Below are positions 57,855 through 64,000 of a DNA stretch of 64,000 nt, piece after piece; position 1 is the stretch's first letter; each line of letters begins with the position of its first letter. Location of the stretch: assembly GCA_029245955.1 (NCBI GenBank), contig JAQWOH010000005.1, positions 1 to 64,000 on the forward strand. The letters are read 5' to 3'. Below the pieces are notes generated by a model, which saw only the letters and a list, made by a program, of their open reading frames with translations, was not told where the DNA came from and did not search any database. The position numbers and the translations under genes were made by a program. Source of the stretch: Fuerstiella sp. GTDB lineage: Bacteria > Planctomycetota > Planctomycetia > Planctomycetales > Planctomycetaceae.

Positions 57855-58835
57855 TCACGCTGCTTTCAGAATTCCGGCCGGCTGATCCGACGCATCAGGA
57901 CGATGAACGAACAGGTCCTGCGACGGGAAAGGAATCGTGAAGCCACATTCGTCAAATGCCAGCTTGATCCGCTCTGTAAGATCGAAACGAACCGCCCAGT
58001 ATTCGTGACTGGAAACCCAGGGACGCACCACAAAATTGACACTACTATCGCCAAGTTCAGAGACAGCAACGACGGGTTCAGGACTTGTCAGAATGCGACT
58101 ATCTTCCGTCAGAAGGTCCTGCAGAACTTTCTTCACGGCCTTCAGATTGTCGTTGTAGCCGCACCCCACGACCAGATCGATACGGCGATGCGGTTCCGCA
58201 GAATAATTCTTGATGGTGCCGTCCGTCATCTTTGAGTTCGGCACGATGATCCGGACATTGTCGAGCGTGAGCAGGATTGTGTTGCATATCTGAATTTCGA
58301 CGACGGTACCGATCAATGACTCAATTTCAACCACATCGCCAACGCGGAACGGCTTAAAAAAGACCAGCATAACACCGGCTGCCAGGTTGCCCAGAGATCC
58401 CTGCAGGGCAAAGCCGATCGCAAATCCCGTCGCAGCAAGGACGGCTGTCAGCCCTGTGGTATCGACACCCAGCGATTCCACCGCAGCCACACAGACCACA
58501 GTGAATAACAGCATATAGATTACGTTATTCAGAAACCCCAGCAGCGTTTCGTCAACCTTCGCTTTTCCGGCCCCCCGAATGATCGCACTGGTTACGACCT
58601 TCGCCAGCCATCGGCCGACAACGAAGACTGCAGTCGCATACAGCAGTTTCGGACCGTATAGAACGACCTGCTCAATCAGCCAGCCAAGCGTCAGGTGAGA
58701 CTGCAGCCAGTCCAGAGAAGCTTCGATCAAACTCCGATGCTGGCCTGGTGCTGCCGCTTTGGTCGTCTGTGCAGCTGAAGCAGCAGTGCCGGGAGTAAAT
58801 GTCTGAGCCAGCGTTTTTAGAGGAAGTGCGTTCAT
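57855..58835 (-). CDS. mscS: Small-conductance mechanosensitive channel, MscS family
   Basis: The 326-residue membrane protein has about three transmembrane segments (about residues 55-80, 95-120, 125-150) and the pore-lining helix with small residues ('LTAVLAATGFAIGFALQGSLGNLAAGVMLVFFKPFRVGD'), followed by the beta domain ('GTVVEIQICNTILLTLDNVRIIVPNSKM') and the C-terminal 'IPFPSQDLFVH'. It releases solutes when membrane tension rises after osmotic downshift. Size and layout match MscS. The neighbours (plsC upstream, trmH downstream) are unrelated. Confidence 0.95.
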   Translation of the reverse strand: MNALPLKTLAQTFTPGTAASAAQTTKAAAPGQHRSLIEASLDWLQSHLTLGWLIEQVVLYGPKLLYATAVFVVGRWLAKVVTSAIIRGAGKAKVDETLLGFLNNVIYMLLFTVVCVAAVESLGVDTTGLTAVLAATGFAIGFALQGSLGNLAAGVMLVFFKPFRVGDVVEIESLIGTVVEIQICNTILLTLDNVRIIVPNSKMTDGTIKNYSAEPHRRIDLVVGCGYNDNLKAVKKVLQDLLTEDSRILTSPEPVVAVSELGDSSVNFVVRPWVSSHEYWAVRFDLTERIKLAFDECGFTIPFPSQDLFVHRPDASDQPAGILKAA

Positions 58836-58948
58836 CGCAGTGGATTCCGTTCGTCGTGCGGCGCGTCTGGAAGAGCAAAGAATCTATGTAATACTGCAGA
58901 TTCAGTAAACAGATATCGCGACGCAGATCAGGGTAAAAACGCCTGGAT

Positions 58949-59635
58949 TCAGTCGTTCAGACCCTGTTCATACAGCTTTGCGACCATGTCCCGGATTTCA
59001 GCGGCACTTGCCCGAACATCGTTTTCCAGCAATCGTTGACGCTGCTCGTCCGTGAGTGGCTTGCCAAAAACAACGGTCACCCTGCCCGGACGAATGAACC
59101 ACGCATTCCTCGGCATGGCCCGGTCCGCGCCAACAACGGCAACTGGGTAGACGGGCACTTCCGCTCGACGCACGAGTGACAGAAAACCGGGCCGAAACTC
59201 TTTGGGAGCACCAGATGACCGAGTACCTTCCGGGTAGATGCCAACAAGAAATCCTTGTGTGAGACGGTCGATCGCCGTGCGAATACTGCTGCCTCGGAAA
59301 GCCGTCCGGCTGATCGGAATGACGTGCGTCCAGCGACAGACCCACCCGATAAACGGCAGCTTAAACAGAGAATCGCGAGCCATGTAGGCCACCGGTCGCG
59401 TCAGTCGCACACCGACAAATAACGGGTCAAGGAAACTCTGATGATTTACAATGAAGATGCCGCCCTGTGTGTTGTCGATGTTCTCACGTCCGATCACAAC
59501 GGTGCGACACCATAGTCGGAACAGCGGGTAGAGAAACGCATGAATCAGCAGCCAAAGGATTGTGCGGCGCGGCAGCCCCTGAGATGGCAGGACGCCTTTG
59601 TCTGTCAGACCGGTCTGTTGAGATTCGGAAGTCAT
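58949..59635 (-). CDS. plsC: 1-acyl-sn-glycerol-3-phosphate acyltransferase
   Basis: The 228-residue protein has the HX4D catalytic motif (His65-Asp70 in 'IVNHQSFLDPLFVG') and 'GIYPEGTRSS' of the lysophosphatidate acyltransferases; the N-terminal segment is hydrophobic ('ILWLLIHAFLYPLFRL') and anchors it in the membrane. It forms phosphatidate, a step in phospholipid synthesis. It begins 36 bp after the stop of the HAD gene and is probably co-transcribed with it. Confidence 0.95.
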   Translation of the reverse strand: MTSESQQTGLTDKGVLPSQGLPRRTILWLLIHAFLYPLFRLWCRTVVIGRENIDNTQGGIFIVNHQSFLDPLFVGVRLTRPVAYMARDSLFKLPFIGWVCRWTHVIPISRTAFRGSSIRTAIDRLTQGFLVGIYPEGTRSSGAPKEFRPGFLSLVRRAEVPVYPVAVVGADRAMPRNAWFIRPGRVTVVFGKPLTDEQRQRLLENDVRASAAEIRDMVAKLYEQGLND

Positions 59636-59671
59636 GTTCGCTGAAGGATCCTGCCGGATTCACGGACCGTA

Positions 59672-60361
59672 TTACAGCATTTGCAGAATGCTGTCGACAA
59701 CGTGGTCCGTGTCAGAAAAGTCCTCAAACAGGTGATCGGGATTGTGGGGCTTAAGCTCGCCAGAGGAATAAACGCCGGTTGCAACGGCAACGCATTTCGC
59801 TCCGATTGCCTGCGCACAGTGAATGTCGGCCGGGGTGTCGCCGATCACGAGGGTTTCACTACCGTCCACTGCGCGGTCGAGTTCCGTCGACGCCACCCTC
59901 ATGGCCGCCTGCGCGACATCGTTGCGGTTGGCATCATCATCACCAAATCCACCGAATCGAAAGAAGTCATCGAGCTGGTAGTGGCGAAGCTTGATCCACG
60001 CTCCCTCAGCGTAGTTGCCGGTGAGCAGTGACAGCGTCACGTGACGATGCTGTGTAAGTCGTTCCAACAGTTCGCGGATTTTCGGCAACAGCAGCCCCGG
60101 TGAATCGGTCAGGCTCATGGGCAGTTGAGCAAGATACGCCTCGCGAAATCGGGCACGGTTTTCGGCGGTATTGTCAAAGCTGTAACGCTCAAGGATTTCA
60201 TCAGTGATTCCGCGGTCGGTGCGACCAGCGGTCAGCACGCCTTCGAACGGGAAATCGATCTGAAACTCTGCAGTCAGAGCCCGCTCCATGGCTCGCTGCC
60301 CTGCCCCGCCGGTGTTCAGCAGAGTACCGTCGATGTCGAAGAAAATTATTTTTTCGGTCAT
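59672..60361 (-). CDS. HAD-superfamily hydrolase (phosphoglycolate-phosphatase-like)
   Basis: The 229-residue protein has the HAD motifs: D9-x-D11-G-T-L in 'IFFDIDGTLLNTGG', Ser/Thr motif in 'LSLLTGNYAEGAWIKLRHY', and 'VIGDTPADIHCAQAIGAKCVAV' (motif IV). The cap is the alpha-helical type (C1) seen in Gph/beta-phosphoglucomutase-like phosphatases. Probably a cytoplasmic phosphatase of a small sugar or glycolate phosphate; first gene of the HAD-plsC-mscS-trmH operon. Confidence 0.88.
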   Translation of the reverse strand: MTEKIIFFDIDGTLLNTGGAGQRAMERALTAEFQIDFPFEGVLTAGRTDRGITDEILERYSFDNTAENRARFREAYLAQLPMSLTDSPGLLLPKIRELLERLTQHRHVTLSLLTGNYAEGAWIKLRHYQLDDFFRFGGFGDDDANRNDVAQAAMRVASTELDRAVDGSETLVIGDTPADIHCAQAIGAKCVAVATGVYSSGELKPHNPDHLFEDFSDTDHVVDSILQML

Positions 60362-60634
60362 TGGTAAGGGGTGTGATACAGCTTGGTCGCCAACTTACGG
60401 CCAATACCGGTAAAACTGCCTGAGAATCGTGAAAACTCCTGAGGTTCAGGCTGTTCTCTCGCCATTTTCACCGATATTGTACCGAGTCCTCGACTTAGCG
60501 CATATTCCACGAATTGCTGGAGAATCGACAGGGCGCACCTGCAGTGCACCACGACCAGTATTGCAAAACTACGTTTCACAAGAAAACTGCCCCAACCTCC
60601 TGGGCGTCCTACTTTACTTCAGAAACACAGAACA

Positions 60635-60739
60635 ATGGCCAAGACGCAAAGAAAACTCACGAAAGCTAATCACGGACGCCGCCCCGCCAGCGCCAAGGCT
60701 CGCAAATTGAAGCGACGTCACGTGAAGCTGTCACGTTGA
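60635..60739 (+). CDS. Very basic 34-residue protein
   Basis: The ATG at 60635 reads 34 codons to a TGA. The peptide (begins MAKTQRKLTKANHGRRP, ends KRRHVKLSR) has 14 Lys/Arg and 2 His and no acidic residue, like short ribosomal or RNA-binding proteins. A strong terminator follows 61 bp later, supporting a real transcript. I recall similar short ORFs in Planctomycetota but cannot name the family. It is unrelated in sequence to its neighbours. Confidence 0.65.
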   Translation: MAKTQRKLTKANHGRRPASAKARKLKRRHVKLSR

Positions 60740-61065
60740 TAATGCTGGCCTAATGCTGGCCTAATGCGGCTGAGACTGTGTGTTCCTGGCTTGTGCATCT
60801 AAAGCCCGTTTCGTTCGAAACGGGCTTTTTTCATTTGTGACCTGCAAGGCAGTCCGCTCGACCGTCTTCGTACGGTCGCTATACTTCGGCCGCGCTGTTA
60901 TTTGGTTTTCACTTTTTCACTATATAGCAGCCGCATTTGCCGACAATGATGACTTAAAGGCCTTGAAGGGACCCGTATGCTGCGTTCTCGGTTCCTGCCT
61001 GATCAGCCTTCGGCGTCAAGTCCGGAGTTCAGCGCCAAATCCAGAAACGACCAGAGGTTCCGCAC
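60740..61065. other. Intergenic region with tandem repeat, terminator and hairpin
   Basis: Starting at 60740 the 11-base unit TAATGCTGGCC occurs twice and a third partial time. The terminator at 60801-60832 ends the upstream transcript. A further hairpin (CGACCGT/ACGGTCG, 60859-60878) lies upstream of the phosphorylase gene, whose promoter is expected between it and 61066; a TATATAG-like element is at about 60922. Confidence 0.5.
60801..60832 (+). terminator. Rho-independent terminator
   Basis: AAAGCCCGTTTCG-TT-CGAAACGGGCTTTTTT: a 13-bp stem (perfect) with a 2-base centre, ending in a run of six T. It follows the small basic ORF and precedes the phosphorylase gene. Confidence 0.9.
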
Positions 61066-63219
61066 ATGATTGGCAAGGTTGGCGAACTGACAATCCACGA
61101 CAAGCTTTCGCGGATTGCCGCAAATCTTTGGTGGAGCTGGGATCCTGAACTGGTTGAAGTCTTTCGACTGATCGACACGGACCGTTTTTCCCAGTTGCAC
61201 AACAATCCGGTCCAGCTGCTGGCTGAGTACACCCCCGAATTGCTGGAACAACGGGCCCGGGCGGCGGTTCTGCACTCACGTATTCACTGGGCGTACCGTC
61301 GATTCGTTGAATACACGACCTGTGAATCGACGTGGGGTTCGACCCATTGCGGAATTCTGGGCCAGGCGCCGGTCGCCTATTTTTCCGCAGAGTTCGGTCT
61401 GCACGAATCACTACCAATTTATTCCGGTGGACTGGGCGTTCTTGCCGGCGATCACCTGAAGAGCGCCTCTGACCTGGGCATACCACTGGTGGGTGTCGGG
61501 CTATTCTATCACGAAGGGTATTTCGCGCAGGCCATCGACAAAGAAGGCTGGCAGCAGGAAGAATATCCGCGTCTTCCTCTGGAATCACTGCCTCTGACTG
61601 AAGTGCAGAATGCAGACGGGCCGGTGATTATTTCCGTCGAGACACGACAGGGCGCGATCTCTGCGCGAGTGATGCACCTGGCAGTAGGCCGCATCAATCT
61701 GTACCTGCTGGACACAGACATCGAACAGAATACAAAGGAGGATCGAAAGCTGACGGCCCGTCTGTACGGGGGCGACCAGCGGACTCGAATTCGACAGGAA
61801 CTGCTTTTAGGAGTTGGCGGTCTGCGAGCATTGAAGGCTATTGACATCGTACCGAACGTGATCCACATGAACGAGGGCCATTCGGCATTCGCCCCTCTGG
61901 AAGCGATTCGTGAACGCATGCATGACGACTCGTTAACGTTCGCTCAGGCCCTGATAGAAACATCCAGTCGCTGCGTGTTTACGACACACACACCGGTGGC
62001 GGCTGGTCACGACCGGTTCGACTCCAGTCTGGTGGAAGAACATATCGGACCACTGGCGGATTCCATCGGGCTGGACCACCACGGTCTGATGGCGTTGGGA
62101 CGTGTTGATCCACAGAACGAAACGGAATCGTTCTGCATGACCGTCCTGGCGATGAAGATGTGTCGGATCGCCAATGGAGTCTCCAGCCTGCACGGTGTCG
62201 TCAGTCGTCAGATGTGGGCCGGTCTGTGGCCGTGGCGCAGCGCTGAAGAGGTTCCGATAGGCCACATCACGAATGGAGTTCACGTGCCAACATGGCTGGC
62301 AGCACAGATGCGGGCTCTGTACGACCGCGTCCTGCCGGAAGACTGGTTCCTGCGTTCCGGCGAACCTGAAGTGTGGAGCGGCTTTGAGAGCGTAACACCA
62401 GGTGAAGTGTGGGAAACTCACCAGGCACTCAAGAATCGGATGATCACATACGCGCGACGGGAAGCTGTCGAACAGGCAACTCGCCGAGGCGACGACAGGT
62501 CCGTCATCGCGGACATGAACAATGTCCTCGATCCCGAGGCTCTGACCATTGGATTTGCTCGTCGGTTTGCCCCCTACAAACGGGCAGACCTGATTCTCAA
62601 AGATCTGGAACGACTGGAACGACTGATCGTGGAAACGGATCGTCCCGTTCAGTTTATTTTCGCCGGCAAGTCGCATCCGGCTGACGAAAACGGAAAACGA
62701 CTTCTGCAGCGAATCTTCAAACTGACTCACGAAGCCTCGTTTCGGGGGCGAATTCTGGTGCTCGAGAACTACAGCATCGCGATGGGCCGACAACTTGTGC
62801 AGGGTGTCGACGTTTGGCTGAACAACCCACGTCGACCGCTGGAAGCATCAGGAACCAGTGGACAAAAAGTCGTTCTAAACGGAGGCCTGAACTGCTCCGT
62901 CCTTGATGGCTGGTGGGCTGAGGCATACGACGGTAAAAACGGTTTCGCCATCGGCAACGGCCGAACCCATTCCAACCAGAACGTACAGGACGAACGCGAC
63001 GGTGAGGACCTGTATCGCGTACTGACAGAAGAAGTCATCCCGTTGTATTTCAACCGCGATGCGGATGATTTGCCGCAGGGATGGATTGCCCAGATGAAAC
63101 GAGCGATCAGAACACTCGGCTGGAGATTCAACGCGGATCGCATGGTGATGGACTATGCGTCAAACACCTATATTCCGGCCGCTGGCGGACTGAGCTGCTC
63201 CATCGTGTCGATGCCGTAG
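61066..63219 (+). CDS. glgP: Alpha-glucan (glycogen/maltodextrin) phosphorylase, GT35
   Basis: The 717-residue protein has the N-terminal DUF3417-type segment ('[18 protein letters not shown]'), '[34 protein letters not shown]' and '[10 protein letters not shown]', all typical of the alpha-glucan phosphorylase subfamily. Near the C-terminus, '[14 protein letters not shown]' contains the probable PLP-binding Lys601, and '[14 protein letters not shown]' precedes it. It splits alpha-1,4-glucan with phosphate to give glucose-1-phosphate. It is shorter than the roughly 850 residues of many relatives. Upstream are a terminator and a 34-residue ORF; no other glycogen gene is nearby. Confidence 0.95.
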   Translation: MIGKVGELTIHDKLSRIAANLWWSWDPELVEVFRLIDTDRFSQLHNNPVQLLAEYTPELLEQRARAAVLHSRIHWAYRRFVEYTTCESTWGSTHCGILGQAPVAYFSAEFGLHESLPIYSGGLGVLAGDHLKSASDLGIPLVGVGLFYHEGYFAQAIDKEGWQQEEYPRLPLESLPLTEVQNADGPVIISVETRQGAISARVMHLAVGRINLYLLDTDIEQNTKEDRKLTARLYGGDQRTRIRQELLLGVGGLRALKAIDIVPNVIHMNEGHSAFAPLEAIRERMHDDSLTFAQALIETSSRCVFTTHTPVAAGHDRFDSSLVEEHIGPLADSIGLDHHGLMALGRVDPQNETESFCMTVLAMKMCRIANGVSSLHGVVSRQMWAGLWPWRSAEEVPIGHITNGVHVPTWLAAQMRALYDRVLPEDWFLRSGEPEVWSGFESVTPGEVWETHQALKNRMITYARREAVEQATRRGDDRSVIADMNNVLDPEALTIGFARRFAPYKRADLILKDLERLERLIVETDRPVQFIFAGKSHPADENGKRLLQRIFKLTHEASFRGRILVLENYSIAMGRQLVQGVDVWLNNPRRPLEASGTSGQKVVLNGGLNCSVLDGWWAEAYDGKNGFAIGNGRTHSNQNVQDERDGEDLYRVLTEEVIPLYFNRDADDLPQGWIAQMKRAIRTLGWRFNADRMVMDYASNTYIPAAGGLSCSIVSMP

Positions 63220-63314
63220 CTCATGCAACAGTGCACGTGGATGCCGCAGCGACCGGCAGGAACACACAGGCAGTTTCCGTGTGTCAGTTCAACCAGCCGG
63301 CGAGCAGTCCCGCC

Positions 63315-63986
63315 TCAGGCAGTCCCGCCGTATTGCTGACGATAATCCTGAATCCTGGCAAACAGTTCATCCGTCACGACGACGTTGCCGTCCAGCTCTC
63401 TTCCATGCAGGTAATCGGCAATCTCACAGATTGTAACGATAGCAAACGTCGGCATTGAAAACTCATCACGAAGTTCTGTCAGCGCATTGACTTCGCCCTG
63501 CCCTCGCTCCATACGATCGACGGATACAACTAGTCCTGCCAGCTGAATTTCCGCAGCAGCCTGCAGGACGGGAACTGTTTCACGGATCGATGTACCCGCG
63601 GTCGTCACGTCTTCCACAATCAGAACGCGTTCTGCCGATTCGGGCTGGTGGCCCACCAGTGTACCGCCCTCGCCATGAGTCTTCGCTTCCTTGCGGTTGA
63701 AGCAGAACGGCACATTGGCCCCCCGATTACTCAGTTCCATCGCGACAGCCACTGCCAAAGGGATGCCTTTATATGCCGGCCCGAACAGAAAATCGAAAGT
63801 GACGTCCTGGGCTTGTATGGCGTCTGCATAAAAACCGGCGAGGCGGTTCATCTGGTCACCCGTACGATATCGCCCCGTATTGATAAAGAACGGCGTCTTA
63901 CGGCCACTCTTGGTGGTAAAGTCGCCAAAAGTCAGCACGTTGGCACGCATCATGAATTCAATGAAATTCTGTTTGTAAGTTTCCAA
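63315..63986 (-). CDS. pyrE: Orotate phosphoribosyltransferase
   Basis: The 223-residue protein has the PRPP motif 'RVLIVEDVTTAGTSI' and 'FGPAYKGIPLAVAVA', 'FNRKEAKTHGEGGTLVG' of PyrE. It converts orotate and PRPP to orotidine-5'-phosphate in pyrimidine synthesis. The start is the ATG at 63986, 14 bp from the window end, so its promoter lies outside. No other pyr gene is in the window; it is convergent with glgP. Confidence 0.96.
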   Translation of the reverse strand: METYKQNFIEFMMRANVLTFGDFTTKSGRKTPFFINTGRYRTGDQMNRLAGFYADAIQAQDVTFDFLFGPAYKGIPLAVAVAMELSNRGANVPFCFNRKEAKTHGEGGTLVGHQPESAERVLIVEDVTTAGTSIRETVPVLQAAAEIQLAGLVVSVDRMERGQGEVNALTELRDEFSMPTFAIVTICEIADYLHGRELDGNVVVTDELFARIQDYRQQYGGTA

Positions 63987-64000
63987 TGCAGTTGTCCGTT

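Noticed and set aside
61933-62793. 286-codon open frame on the - strand
   Set aside because: Antisense shadow of the glycogen phosphorylase gene, no motif.
63304-63330. 11-base direct repeat GCAGTCCCGCC at the end of pyrE
   Set aside because: Short and GC-rich; no sign of an attachment site or regulatory use.
1-64000. CRISPR arrays, rRNA, tRNA genes, prophage or integron
   Set aside because: Scanning by eye showed no regularly spaced repeats, rRNA signatures, tRNA-like T-loop motifs, integrase or phage structural genes. A covariance-model scan would be needed to exclude a short RNA gene.

Overview
The gene content points to a bacterium of the phylum Planctomycetota (class Planctomycetia, probably marine or aquatic). 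The window holds many families that are typical of that phylum: DUF1501 and DUF1552 Tat-type proteins, planctomycete cytochrome c proteins (PSCyt1/DUF1549/DUF1553 and DUF1587/1592/1588/1585), DUF1080, secreted sulfatases, PVC-type dehydrogenase/HEAT/cytochrome proteins, a BamA-like protein and many exported proteins. Genus cannot be fixed from the sequence. I found no rRNA, tRNA, CRISPR array, prophage or intact insertion sequence.

Layout. 1-8 kb: a cut-off DUF1501 gene, a PurS-PurS-PurL fusion for purine synthesis, a DUF1080 gene with a frameshift in its signal-peptide region, an exported CxxCH/alpha-toroid protein and a beta-propeller protein. 8-12 kb: an ECF sigma factor, a membrane SppA-type protease and an exported protein with tandem YHS-like units. 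12-21.5 kb: a GDPD/X-Pro-peptidase fusion, a class I/II aminotransferase, two further beta-propeller proteins related to the one at 6.4 kb, and an Fes/IroE-like esterase. 21.5-25 kb: a DUF3817 membrane protein and an orphan hybrid histidine kinase in a gene-poor stretch. 25-32 kb: a Tat-type FAD oxidoreductase divergent from a tight operon of three sulfatases, one fused to a sialidase/BNR-like propeller.

32-39 kb: a giant exported protein joins a ceramidase-like domain, two LamG-like domains, a sorbosone-dehydrogenase-like propeller, a HEAT region and a cytochrome c. 38.7-50 kb: two divergent operons face each other across one promoter region. Each pairs a planctomycete cytochrome c protein with a Tat-type partner (PSCyt1+DUF1501 leftward, then a PQQ propeller and an alpha/beta hydrolase; DUF1592+DUF1552 rightward, then a PIG-L deacetylase). 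A short palindrome lies between them. 50-55 kb: a Gfo/Idh/MocA oxidoreductase and a BamA/D15 protein. 55-64 kb is mostly housekeeping: queG, a decayed PQQ-propeller remnant, an HAD-plsC-mscS-trmH operon, a 34-residue very basic protein followed by a strong terminator, an alpha-glucan phosphorylase and pyrE.

Taken together, the 12-50 kb part reads as an exported catabolic region for sulfated and decorated polysaccharides or glycolipids: sulfatases, propeller glycosidase-like proteins, esterase, deacetylase and periplasmic heme/dehydrogenase proteins. That reading is inference from family membership. The strongest candidates for something new are the mirrored cytochrome/Tat operons and the multi-domain fusions.
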